Shown here in pieces: positions 25,009-36,342 of a stretch of 64,000 nt of DNA. Location of the stretch: the NCBI GenBank assembly GCA_002320815.1, contig DCLA01000006.1, positions 125,023 to 189,022 of the forward strand. Reading direction: 5' to 3'. Positions within the stretch are counted from its first letter, which is position 1. Each line of letters opens with the position of its first letter. Made by a program: the position numbers and the translations under genes. The DNA is from Myxococcales bacterium UBA1660. Its GTDB lineage: Bacteria; Myxococcota_A; Polyangia; Polyangiales; Houyiibacteriaceae. The notes beneath the pieces were generated by a model. The model saw only the letters and a program-made list of their open reading frames with translations, made no database searches and was not told the origin of the DNA.

Positions 25009-26672
25009 TCAGTCCACCGTGAGGGCGGCGGCCTTGGTGCCGTCGGGGCCGGCGACCCAATCGCTGGGCCCGACGACCAGGCGCCGCGGCTCGGCTCCGG
25101 GGGCGGCGACCAGGAGCTCGTGGGCCTCGCCGACCGGGAGGTCCTCGACCACCGCCTCGCCGAAGCCGACCAGGAGGTAGACCTTCGCGCCCGGCGGGTT
25201 GGTGATCACTCGGATGTCGCCGAGGCCACCGGTCGGGGTCCCCATCGCGTCGGGGCTCAGGCGGGTCTCGCCGACGTCGGCGCCGCCCTCGGCGTCGGCG
25301 ACCTGCATCGCCAGCTCGTAGCGGGGCCGCTCGCCGCTGGTGTCCCAGGTCGCGTCGGCGGGCACCACCGAGCGGGTGGCGCCGGCGTCGGTGAGGACTA
25401 CCATCTCGTGGGCCACGCCGAGGGGCAGGTACTCGGCCGTCGCCGGGCCCCGCCCGACGAAGTAGAGGATCTGCGCGTTCTCCGGTGCGCTCACCCGGAG
25501 CGTGCCGCCCTCGGGGCGGTGCACGATCGTCTCCGGAGCCTCCACCGGTTCCTCTTCCGGCGCGTCCCCGGTCAGGCGGGCGAGCACGTCGGGCCGCAGG
25601 ACGGCCACGGCGACCGCGCCGCCGACCAGGAGCACCAAGAGTCCGACCACCAGGCCCAGGCCCTTGCGGCTCTTGCCCAGCGGCTCGTCGAAGCCATCGA
25701 GGTCCACCGCCGCGCGCCGCGGCTCGAGCTCGCGATCCAGGGCGCCGGGCCCCACCGCGCCCCCCGAGGTGGGGCTGGACGCCGCCGGCGCGGGCTTCGC
25801 CGGCGCGCTCTTCGCCGGTGCGGGCTTCGCGGGCGGCCGCTGGCTCGGCGGCGGCGCCGCCGGGAGCGGCGTGGGCTCGGCCTCGAACGTCGCGTCGAAG
25901 GCGTCGTCCATCGCCTCGTCGAAGCTCCGGCGCGCCTCGGCGGGCACCTCGATACCGACCATGGGCGTCGCCCGGTCGAGCGGATCGAGGAGGGCGTCGA
26001 TCTCGTCCTTCTCGGCGTCGTTGAGCGTGTCCGGGGCCTCGGCCGCGGTGGGCGGACGGGGCTTCTTGAGCACCGCGCGCTGCCCCGGCTTCTTGGCGAC
26101 CTGGTCGAAGGGCACCACCGGGTTCCCGTGGGCGTCCACCGGCTGGAACTGGGCGGTGGGCAGATACTCGGGCTCCGGGTCTCGCCCCTCGAGGAGCGCG
26201 TCCAGATCGGCGTCGACGTCGTCGGTCGGCTGCGGCGGCCGCACCGAGCGCGGCGGCCGCTTGTCGCCTTCCCGCAGCAGCCGCGCGAGCACCCGGCGGG
26301 CCGCGCCGCGGTTCAGCGGCACCAGGCTGGCTTCCAGCTCGGTGCGCAGCTCGGCCAGGCTCCAGCGGCCGGAGTGCGGGCCGGTCTCGACGAGCTCCAG
26401 GAGGACCGGCGGAACCCCGGCACCGGCGGCCACCAGGAGCCGGGAGAGGACGGCGACGACCCCGCGAGCGGACTCCTCGTCGGGCACCCCCTCGCCGGCG
26501 CTGATCCGGAGCTGTCCGTCGGGCTGGATGTAGACGTCGTCGGCCCCGACCCGGGCTGGGCGCCCCAGGAGAGCCTCGGTGGTCTCCAGGGCCACGAAGG
26601 CCCCGATCTCGAAGGGCAGCCGGCCGTCGCGCTCGCGGGTGCGGCGGACCAGCTCGGACACGGAGACCTCGC

Positions 26673-26676
<4 letters not shown>
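25009..26676 (-). CDS. Membrane protein with kinase-like N-terminus and PEGA-like C-terminal repeats
   Basis: A 555-residue protein. The N-terminal 135 residues (LPFEIGAFVALETTEALLG, DDVYIQPDGQLRIS) look like a fragment of a myxobacterial serine/threonine kinase-like fold but lack ATP-binding and catalytic loops, so at most a pseudokinase. A long Pro/Ala/Asp linker (140-335) with Lys-Pro-Ala repeats leads to one membrane helix (339-360). Two similar extracytoplasmic beta domains follow, the second with VITNPPGAKVYLLVGFGEA, a PEGA-like surface-domain motif. The GTG start overlaps the hisF stop by 4 bases, so it is coupled to the histidine operon for no obvious metabolic reason. Function unknown. 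Confidence 0.72.
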
Positions 26677-27445
<769 letters not shown>

Positions 27446-27449
<4 letters not shown>

Positions 27450-28174
27450 CGGTCCCCCGCCGCCGCGGCGAAGGCCTCGGCCAGGGTGAAGGCCCCGCTG
27501 AAGAGGGCGCGGCCGCAGACCGCGGCGCGTACCCCGGCGTCGCGCAAGGCGCGCACGTGGTCGAGGTGACCGATGCCTCCGGAGGCGATCACGGTGGCCT
27601 CGACCTCGCGTTGTAGGGCCACCGTCGCGCCCACGTCGGGGCCTTCGCCGGTGCCGTCGCGCTCGATGCGGGTGTAGAGGATCCCGGCGACGCCGTAGCC
27701 GTCGACCTCACGGGCGAGGTCCGCCGTCTCGCGACCGGATCCCTCGAGCCACCCCTCGACGGCGACCTCGCCGTCCCGGGCGTCGATGGCCACGACCACG
27801 CCCGCGGGGTTCTCTTCGGCGAGCGCCCGGACGACCTCGGGCGCTTTGACCGCCAGGGTCCCGAGGACCACCCGCTCGACGCCGCGCCCCCAGAGCAGCC
27901 GGGCCCGCTCGGCGCTACGGATGCCGCCGCCGACCTGGAGCCGCAGCCCGGTCTCCGCGGCGATGCGGGCCAGGATCGCGTCGTTGACCGGCTTGCCTTC
28001 CCGGGCCCCGTCGAGGTCGACCAGGTGCAGCCGGGTCGCGCCAGCGGCCTCCAGCTCGCGGGCCATCGCCGCCGGGTCCTCGGCGTAGACGGTGACCGCG
28101 TCGTAGTCGCCCTCGCGTAGGCGGACGACCTTGCCGCCCAGGATGTCGATGGCGGGGATCAGCTCGAGGCTCAT
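27446..28174 (-). CDS. hisA: ProFAR isomerase HisA
   Basis: Isomerises ProFAR to PRFAR in histidine synthesis. The 242-residue TIM barrel has the catalytic Asp in IPAIDILGGKVVRL (Asp10), a second Asp in VVAIDARDG and phosphate loops VGGGIRS and ASGGIGHLDH. The ATG at 28174 overlaps the hisH stop (ATGA); the open frame further upstream is antisense or overlapping sequence and is not used. Confidence 0.96.
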
Positions 28175-28776
28175 CGGACTTCCTCCAGGAAGCGGCGGAG
28201 GAGCGCCTCGCCGCGTCGCTGACTCTTCTCGGGATGGAACTGGGTGGCGACGCAGTTGCCGCGCGCGATGGCCGCGCAGACCGGCTCCCCGTAGTCGACC
28301 GTCGCCGCCACGAGGGAGTCGTCGGTGGGCACGCAGTGGTAGCTGTGCACGAAATACATCCAGGCGCCGGAAGGCAGGAGGGGATGGGCGCTCTCCAGCG
28401 CGTTCCATCCCATGTGCGGCACCTTGCGGCCGCCCTCCCCGCGCAGGCGACGGACCGCGCCGCCGAACACGCCGAGCCCCGCGGCCCCCGGCGCCTCCTC
28501 GCTGGTCTCGAAGAGGAGCTGCATCCCGAGACAGATCCCGAAGTAGGGGCGACCGGCGGCGATGTACTCGCGGAGCGCGTCGCCCACACCGCCGGCCAGG
28601 GTGGCGGCGCCCACGGCGAAGCCCCCTTGGCCGGGCACCAGCAACCGGTCGGCGGTGGCGACCTCGTCGGCGCCCGTCACCAGCACCGGCCGGGCGCCGA
28701 CGCGCTCCACGGCGCGCATCACGCTGTGCAGGTTGCCGAGGCCGAGATCGAGGATGGTCCAGGTCGGCGTCGTCAC
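28171..28776 (-). CDS. hisH: Imidazole glycerol phosphate synthase glutaminase subunit HisH
   Basis: Class I glutamine amidotransferase that delivers ammonia to HisF. It has 201 residues: ILDLGLGNLHSVMRA at the N-terminus, the nucleophile Cys in GICLGMQLLF, and the His/Glu pair in ATQFHPEKS. VPHMGWNAL and YFVHSYH are family-specific. GTG 28776 overlaps the hisB stop (GTGA) and gives the normal length; the longer open frame lacks homology. Confidence 0.96.
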   Translation of the reverse strand: MTTPTWTILDLGLGNLHSVMRAVERVGARPVLVTGADEVATADRLLVPGQGGFAVGAATLAGGVGDALREYIAAGRPYFGICLGMQLLFETSEEAPGAAGLGVFGGAVRRLRGEGGRKVPHMGWNALESAHPLLPSGAWMYFVHSYHCVPTDDSLVAATVDYGEPVCAAIARGNCVATQFHPEKSQRRGEALLRRFLEEVR

Positions 28777-29369
28777 TCGGTCAGGGTCCCCTTGGTGGAG
28801 GGCAGACGGCCAGCCGCCCGCGGGTCCTCCTCGGTGGCCATCCGCAGGGCGCGAGCGAAGGCTTTGAAGCAGATCTCCACGATGTGGTGGAGGTTCTCGC
28901 CGGCGTGCAGGTGGAAGTGCAGGTTGGCGCCGCAGGAGCGCGCGAAGGCTTCGAAGAAGACCTCGGCGAGCTCCACGTCGAAGTCCCCGATCTTCGCCTT
29001 GGGCAGGGGGACCTCCCACACGAAGAAGGGGCGCCCGCTGAGGTCGAGCGCGCAGGTGACACAGGCTTCGTCCATCGGCAGGGTCGCGTGGCCGTAGCGC
29101 CGGATCCCCGCCTTGGCGCCGAGCGCGTCGGCGAAGGCCTTGCCCAGCACGATGCCCAGGTCCTCGGTGGTGTGGTGGCCGTCGATGTGCGTGTCGCCCT
29201 CGGCCTGGACCCGGACGTCGAAGAGCCCGTGCCGGGCGAGCTGCTCCACCATGTGGGTCAGGAACCCGATGGGGGTCTCCACCGCGGACTCCCCGGTCCC
29301 GTCGAGGCCGACGGTGGCGGAGATGGCGGTCTCGGAGGTCTTGCGTTCGATCGTTGCGGTGCGCGCCAT
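28773..29369 (-). CDS. hisB: Imidazoleglycerol-phosphate dehydratase HisB
   Basis: Dehydrates imidazole glycerol phosphate. The 198-residue monofunctional enzyme has the duplicated manganese-binding motifs DGHHTTEDLGI and ENLHHIVEICFKA, plus the FFEAFARSCGANLHFHLHAG block. It is not fused to histidinol-phosphatase. It is the first gene of the hisBHAF run, which continues into a coupled membrane-protein gene at 26676. Confidence 0.97.
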   Translation of the reverse strand: MARTATIERKTSETAISATVGLDGTGESAVETPIGFLTHMVEQLARHGLFDVRVQAEGDTHIDGHHTTEDLGIVLGKAFADALGAKAGIRRYGHATLPMDEACVTCALDLSGRPFFVWEVPLPKAKIGDFDVELAEVFFEAFARSCGANLHFHLHAGENLHHIVEICFKAFARALRMATEEDPRAAGRLPSTKGTLTE

Positions 29370-29378
29370 GGCGGCGAG

Positions 29379-29384
29379 ACCATA
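29379..29384 (-). promoter_or_regulatory. Candidate -10 (TATGGT) for hisBHAF
   Basis: TATGGT on the minus strand, 9 bases before the hisB ATG and within the 42-base gap after the J-domain gene. It predicts a leader of only about 3 bases. The -35 region is not clear. Confidence 0.4.
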
Positions 29385-29411
29385 CCCTCCCCGCGCGCCC
29401 GCGGCACCCGC

Positions 29412-29879
29412 TCAGCGCGAGCGTTTGCGCTCCTCGAGGGCGTCGAGCTTGCGGCGGAGGAGATCGCTGTCCGGCTCGTGCTGGAGCGCGATGCGGAGCT
29501 GCAGGATCGCCGCCGGGAGGTCCCCCCGGCGCTGGGCCTGCTCGGCGGCGGCGACGAAGTTTCGCGCGCGCGGCCCCAACGGCTTCGGGATGCGGCTCGG
29601 GTGCCGGCGCTCGACCCCGGCGCGCAAGCGCTTCTCGCCCTTGGCCAGCTCGGCGTCGTAGATGGTGCGCAGCTCGCGATCGAGCAGCACCCGGTACGCC
29701 TCGGTGCCGCGCCGGAAGATCGCGGTGGCTCGCCGATGCCGGGCGGGATCGTCGGTGTGGTTGTCCGGGTGGTAGCGCCGGGCGAACGCGTGGAAAGCCT
29801 GGCGCACGGCGTCCACGCCGGCGTCGCGGTCGACCCCGAGGAGATCGTAGTAGCTCAGCTCGTCGAGACCGGCGGGCAC
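29412..29879 (-). CDS. Small J-domain (DnaJ-like) co-chaperone
   Basis: A 155-residue protein with an N-terminal J domain (about 9-75): YYDLLGVDRDAGVDAVRQAF, then RRYHPDN with the essential HPD at 37-39. No Gly/Phe region, zinc fingers or substrate domain follow. The C-terminus (about 105-155) has one or two TPR-like helices (AAEQAQRRGDLPAAILQLRIAL). A J domain stimulates Hsp70 ATPase, and the gene lies 1 base after the DnaK-like gene, so it is probably the dedicated partner of that protein. GTG start. Confidence 0.85.
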   Translation of the reverse strand: MPAGLDELSYYDLLGVDRDAGVDAVRQAFHAFARRYHPDNHTDDPARHRRATAIFRRGTEAYRVLLDRELRTIYDAELAKGEKRLRAGVERRHPSRIPKPLGPRARNFVAAAEQAQRRGDLPAAILQLRIALQHEPDSDLLRRKLDALEERKRSR

Positions 29880-29880
29880 G

Positions 29881-31953
29881 TCACCCCCGCTCGGTCATCT
29901 GCTCGAGGCGCGCCTGCATCCGCTGCAGGTCGTCCTCGGCGATGCCCCCGATGAGCTGGATGCGCGTCATCTGCTCGCGCCCGGTCCCGCGGTCGCGAGC
30001 GCGGACGCCCAGGGTGCCGTCGGCGTCGAGGACGAAGGTGACCTCGATGTCCGACGTGCGGGCCGCTCCCGGCTCGATCTGCAGCACGACCTCGCCCAGG
30101 AGCCGATTCTGCTCCAGCCGCCGCGACTCCCCCTGGGCGATGCGGATGGCGACCTCGGACTGGCCGTCCCGCGCGGGCGCGAAGATGCGGCTCTGCTCGG
30201 TGGGGACCGGCGCGTTGCGCTTGATGATGTGCTCGCAGTACCCGTCGACGGTCTCCACGCCCAGCGAGAAGGGGGTCACGTCGACCAGCAGCGGCGGAGG
30301 CTGGTCCGGCGCCGTGCGCTTGGGAGGCGGACGCTCGGCGGCGCGCTCCGGCTGCCAGGCGGGTCCCGGCGGCGGTGCAGCGGAAGGGGGCGGGACCCTG
30401 GGCGGCGGTGCGGCGGGCGGGCCCGGCAGCGAAGGCGGCGGAAGCGGCGGCGGGACCGATCGCGGCGGCGAAGGCGCGGCGTGGGGCGACGGCGGCGCCC
30501 AGGGGCCGGAGCCCGCGGCGGTCGGCCCGTCGGACCAGGTGTCGCTGGGCGGCGGGACCACCGGCGGCGCGGCCGGGGCCACCCGGGGCGGGGCCGGGGG
30601 CGTCGGCGGTACGCCCACCGGCACGATGGGCGCCGGCGGGATCGGAGGCAGCGGCGCCGGCGGCGGGGACTCCTTGGCGTAGTACGAGGGCAGCACGCTG
30701 GGCCGCGTCGGCTCGTCGAAGATCGGCGAAGGGCTGACCGGCGGCGGCCGCGAGGGGAGCCGCGGGGGTCGCGACGGGCGCGACGAGGGCGAGCGACGGC
30801 GACCTCGCGCCGTGCGGAGCGCGAAGCCCTGGATGGCCGCGCCCTGCGCGACCACCAGGTCCGGGTCGATGCCGGTCAGGGGCCGCCGGCCGAAGTACTC
30901 GGCGACCATCCGTTGCACCAAGGGCATCCGGGTCGAGCCACCGACCAGGATCACGTTGTCGAGCTGCCCGGGCAGCATCCCGGCGACGCGCATCGCGTCG
31001 TTGCACACCTCGAAGGCCCGCTTGAGGAGGGGGCGCGCCATCTCCTCGAGGGTGGCGCGCTTCAACGCGAAGGCGAGGTCGAGGGAGCGCCCGCCGGCGC
31101 CGTAAGCCAGCTCCTCGACCCGGAGCTGCACCTCGTCCTTCTCGGAGAGCTGACACTTGGCCCACTCGGCCGCGGCGCGGAGCCGCTCCAGGGCCTGGCG
31201 GTCGGCGCGCGGATCGTAGCGGTGGTGCGCCAGGAAGGCCTCGGCCATCTGGTCGGCCACCAGTGCGTCGATGTCGTCGCCGCCGAGGTAGGTATCGCCC
31301 GCGGTCGCCACGACCTCGATGACGTCGCCGGCCAGGTGGAGCACCGTCACGTCGAAGGTGCCGCCACCGAGGTCGAAGACCGCGACCCGCTCGTTGGACC
31401 CGCGGCCGTAGCCGTAGGCCAGGGCCGCCGCGGTGGGCTCGTTCAGGATGCGCAGGACCTCGAGGCCCGCGACCCGACCGGCGGCCTTGGTGGCGCTGCG
31501 CTGCAGCTCGTCGAAGTTCGCTGGGACGGTCACCACCGCCCGGGTGCACGGCTCGCCCAGCGCCTGCTCGGCGACCGAGCGGACCTCCCGGAGCACGAAG
31601 GCGCTGATCTCGGCCAGCGTGTAGGTGATCTGCCGCGCGGAGACGAGGGCCCCGCCGCTGGGTCCCGGCTCGATGGTGAAGGGGAAGCGCTCCCGCGCGC
31701 GGGTGACCTCGGGGGATCCGAAGGGGCGCCCGATGAGCCGCTTCACCGAATAGATGGTGTTCTGCGCGTCGATGAGCCGGCGCTCGCGGGCCGGGCGGCC
31801 GACGATCACCCCGCCGTTGGGATGGAACGAGACCACCGAGGGGATGAGCGCGTCGCCCCGAGGGGTCTCGAGGACGCGCACCTCTCCCTCGTTGGCCACG
31901 GCGACGACGGAGTTCGTCGTGCCCAGATCGATGCCGAGGACTTGGCCGCTCAA
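29881..31953 (-). CDS. DnaK/Hsp70-like protein with long Pro-rich linker
   Basis: A 690-residue Hsp70 relative. The nucleotide-binding domain (5-385) is complete: IDLGTTNS (8-15), VPANFDELQR, NEPTAAALAYG, FDLGGGTFDV and ILVGGSTRMPLV. An unusual Pro-rich linker of about 165 residues (386-550) follows, then a beta substrate-binding-like domain (PFSLGVETVDG, ILPxNxP-like IIKRNAPVPTEQS). The helical lid is missing. It is therefore not the housekeeping DnaK. A TTG at 31953 begins the conserved sequence and has a -10 hexamer 9 bases upstream; a GTG at 31992 is the alternative. The next gene encodes a J protein. Confidence 0.85.
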   Translation of the reverse strand: MSGQVLGIDLGTTNSVVAVANEGEVRVLETPRGDALIPSVVSFHPNGGVIVGRPARERRLIDAQNTIYSVKRLIGRPFGSPEVTRARERFPFTIEPGPSGGALVSARQITYTLAEISAFVLREVRSVAEQALGEPCTRAVVTVPANFDELQRSATKAAGRVAGLEVLRILNEPTAAALAYGYGRGSNERVAVFDLGGGTFDVTVLHLAGDVIEVVATAGDTYLGGDDIDALVADQMAEAFLAHHRYDPRADRQALERLRAAAEWAKCQLSEKDEVQLRVEELAYGAGGRSLDLAFALKRATLEEMARPLLKRAFEVCNDAMRVAGMLPGQLDNVILVGGSTRMPLVQRMVAEYFGRRPLTGIDPDLVVAQGAAIQGFALRTARGRRRSPSSRPSRPPRLPSRPPPVSPSPIFDEPTRPSVLPSYYAKESPPPAPLPPIPPAPIVPVGVPPTPPAPPRVAPAAPPVVPPPSDTWSDGPTAAGSGPWAPPSPHAAPSPPRSVPPPLPPPSLPGPPAAPPPRVPPPSAAPPPGPAWQPERAAERPPPKRTAPDQPPPLLVDVTPFSLGVETVDGYCEHIIKRNAPVPTEQSRIFAPARDGQSEVAIRIAQGESRRLEQNRLLGEVVLQIEPGAARTSDIEVTFVLDADGTLGVRARDRGTGREQMTRIQLIGGIAEDDLQRMQARLEQMTERG

Positions 31954-31962
31954 AGTCCGGGG

Positions 31963-31968
31963 AGCGTA
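31963..31968 (-). promoter_or_regulatory. Candidate -10 (TACGCT) for the DnaK-like/J pair
   Basis: TACGCT on the minus strand, 9 bases before the TTG start. TGGTCA at 31991-31986 is a possible -35 with a 17-base spacer. This spacing supports the TTG start choice. Confidence 0.4.
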
Positions 31969-32028
31969 TCCAAGGGCGCTGCCGCTGACCACCGCGCACC
32001 CGCGAAATCTGTGCTGGCGACGGAACGC

Positions 32029-32054
32029 GAAGGGCCACCTCGCGGTGGCCCTTC
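32029..32054 (-). terminator. Terminator hairpin after gyrA
   Basis: A perfect 11-base stem (32029-32039 with 32044-32054) and 4-base loop, 19 bases after the gyrA stop. It separates gyrA from the DnaK-like gene. Confidence 0.7.
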
Positions 32055-32072
32055 ATGCGGAGCAGGCTCGGT

Positions 32073-34799
<2,727 letters not shown>

Positions 34800-34808
34800 G
34801 AGGCGCGG

Positions 34809-34814
34809 ACGCTA
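34809..34814 (-). promoter_or_regulatory. Candidate -10 (TAGCGT) for gyrA
   Basis: TAGCGT on the minus strand, 9 bases before the gyrA ATG; it predicts an almost leaderless mRNA. The region where a -35 would lie (about 34832-34838) falls inside an alternating purine-pyrimidine tract and has no TTG box. Confidence 0.4.
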
Positions 34815-34818
34815 TCAC

Positions 34819-34848
34819 CGCGTGCGCGCGCACGCACGCACGCGCGTA
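34819..34848. repeat. 30-base alternating pyrimidine-purine tract (Z-DNA-prone)
   Basis: Thirty bases of unbroken pyrimidine-purine alternation, mostly CG and CA/TG steps, containing the 14-base perfect palindrome CGTGCGCGCGCACG (34821-34834). Such tracts can flip to left-handed Z-DNA under negative supercoiling. It lies just upstream of the gyrA -10. Confidence 0.75.
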
Positions 34849-35035
34849 GTTAAAAGGTATGCGGGTGAGGGGGTGCGCCAACTCGGTCATCCCCGATCGA
34901 CAACCTCGTTGGCACCGGTGACGGCGATAGGGATGAAATCCGGTGGAATTCCGGTCATCCTGAGGCGACTCGGAGTTGGGAACGCCCCTTGCCCCCTACC
35001 CGAGCAGGGGACTCCCCACCCCTCTGGAGACGATC

Positions 35036-35401
35036 GTGCTGCCTTCCCTTCCCGCCACCATCCGCCGTGCCCTCCGCCTCTGCTGCGCCCTGGCGGCGCT
35101 CCTGACCGCCTCGGCGTGCTCCAACAGCGCAAGCCCCACCTTGCCGATTCCTCCGCCCTCCGCGCTCTCCTCGGCCCCGGACGACGAGGGAATGGTGACG
35201 ATCGAAGGCCGCAACGCGGTCGAGGGCGCGATGGTCAGCGCGTTCAACGAGAGGCTGGAGGTCGGGACGATCGGGGTCGCCGACGACTTGGGGGAGTTCA
35301 CCCTCCGGCTCCCGGCCGAGTCGGGGGACTCCCTGTCGGTCTGGCAGTCGGTGGGGGTGCAGCGCGGCGAAATCCTCACGATTCGCGTCCCCGATCCGTG
35401 A
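35036..35401 (+). CDS. Small lipoprotein with carboxypeptidase-regulatory-like beta domain
   Basis: A 121-residue lipoprotein. The signal IRRALRLCCALAALLTASAC has lipobox SAC (Cys near residue 28). A Ser/Pro linker follows, then about 70 residues with the pattern GMVTIEGRNAVEGAMVSAFNE...GEFTLRLPAESGDSLSVW, which resembles the small transthyretin-like (carboxypeptidase regulatory) beta domains found in outer-membrane and secreted proteins. The GTG start has GGAGA 7 bases upstream. The 187 bases between the Z-DNA-prone tract and this start show no promoter I can support. Confidence 0.72.
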   Translation: MLPSLPATIRRALRLCCALAALLTASACSNSASPTLPIPPPSALSSAPDDEGMVTIEGRNAVEGAMVSAFNERLEVGTIGVADDLGEFTLRLPAESGDSLSVWQSVGVQRGEILTIRVPDP

Positions 35402-35446
35402 GGAATGAACGCACAGAGTGCTCTCATGTGACCCTCTGTCGCTTTG

Positions 35447-35476
35447 TTGACCACATGTAGGATAGCCGCGTACATC
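35447..35476 (+). promoter_or_regulatory. Candidate promoter for the SPOR protein (TTGACC - 18 - TACATC)
   Basis: -35 TTGACC (35447-35452) and a weaker -10 TACATC (35471-35476) with the 18-base spacer seen elsewhere in the window. It leaves a leader of about 30 bases holding the GGGAGGA ribosome site before ATG 35515. Confidence 0.45.
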
Positions 35477-35514
35477 GAAGGTGGGTGGACCGTTGGGTCC
35501 CCCGGGAGGAATCG

Positions 35515-36285
35515 ATGGACACGGCAATGCGCGACCTCGAGCAGATCGAGGAGAGGGACCCCGGCGAGGGTCAGGGCCGCTCGGCGGCGGTCTTCCTGCT
35601 GGCGACCCTGGTGACGGGTGGGCTGGTCTACGGCGTGGCGCAGCTCCTGGGTGGTGGCGAGGCCGAGGCCTCGGCCCACGATCCCCTCGCCGCCCTGGCG
35701 GAGGCCTCCGAGCTGGCGACCGCCGCTCGCGAAGCCGAAGCGGAGGAAGCCGCGCCCATCGAGATCGAGCGCACCGCGCTGGCCTTCCCGGAGGCGCTCG
35801 GCGCCGACGACGAGCGCCCCGAGGTCGAGGCCAGCTTCGCGGCCGCGGCGGCCGAGCACGAGCGGCTGCAGAACGGCGCGCTATTCGTCGGTCATCCCTC
35901 CCCGACGTCCATGGCCCTGCCCGCCGCCGCCCTGGCCACCCCCGACGCCGGGGAGCTCGCCCGCACCGCGCGCCGTGATGCCATGGTCGCGGCCGCCCTC
36001 CCCGCCTCGCCCGAGCGGCGCCCCCGGGGCACCGTGGGCATGGACGGCCGCTACACGCTGCAGGTCGCCAGCTACCGGAGCGCCGACGAAGCCGACGCCT
36101 TCGCCGCCGCCTTGCGCGAGCGCGGCCACGACGCCTTCACCATCGAGGCCGACGTCGAGGGTCGGGGCACCTTCCATCGAGTGCGCATCGGACCCTTCGA
36201 GAGCGGCCGCGCCGCCGAGGTCTACCGGGCCGAGTTCGAGCGCAGCGAGCGGATGGACACCTTCATCGTGCGCCGTCGCGACTGA
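35515..36285 (+). CDS. SPOR-domain membrane protein
   Basis: A 256-residue bitopic protein: a short cytoplasmic start, one membrane helix (about 23-45, AAVFLLATLVTGGLVYGVAQLL), an Ala/Glu-rich periplasmic linker and a C-terminal SPOR domain (about 180-256; YTLQVASYRSADEADAFAAA, FHRVRIGPFESGRAAE). SPOR domains bind denuded peptidoglycan and often locate to the division site. ATG 35515 follows GGGAGGA by 5 bases, so the longer frame starting at 35485 was not used. A terminator follows. Confidence 0.88.
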   Translation: MDTAMRDLEQIEERDPGEGQGRSAAVFLLATLVTGGLVYGVAQLLGGGEAEASAHDPLAALAEASELATAAREAEAEEAAPIEIERTALAFPEALGADDERPEVEASFAAAAAEHERLQNGALFVGHPSPTSMALPAAALATPDAGELARTARRDAMVAAALPASPERRPRGTVGMDGRYTLQVASYRSADEADAFAAALRERGHDAFTIEADVEGRGTFHRVRIGPFESGRAAEVYRAEFERSERMDTFIVRRRD

Positions 36286-36305
36286 CGTCGGACGCTTTCC
36301 CCGAG

Positions 36306-36338
36306 AACGGCGCTCCCTTCCCGGGGGGCGCCGTTTCG
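36306..36338. terminator. Bidirectional terminator between convergent genes
   Basis: A 12-base stem (36306-36317 with 36324-36335, one T-G pair) and 6-base loop, followed by TTTC on the plus strand. It serves the SPOR gene and probably the convergent glycerate kinase gene. Confidence 0.65.
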
Positions 36339-36342
36339 CGTT

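Noticed and set aside
25009..25420. C-terminal part of the 555-residue protein as a separate gene
   Set aside because: No internal start with a ribosome site or -10 hexamer; the frame is continuous with the membrane helix and linker.
34849..35035. Promoter or small RNA between the Z-DNA-prone tract and the lipoprotein gene at 35036
   Set aside because: TTGGCA at 34909 has only a 13-base gap to a TA hexamer, and I see no stable hairpin followed by T. Nothing supportable.
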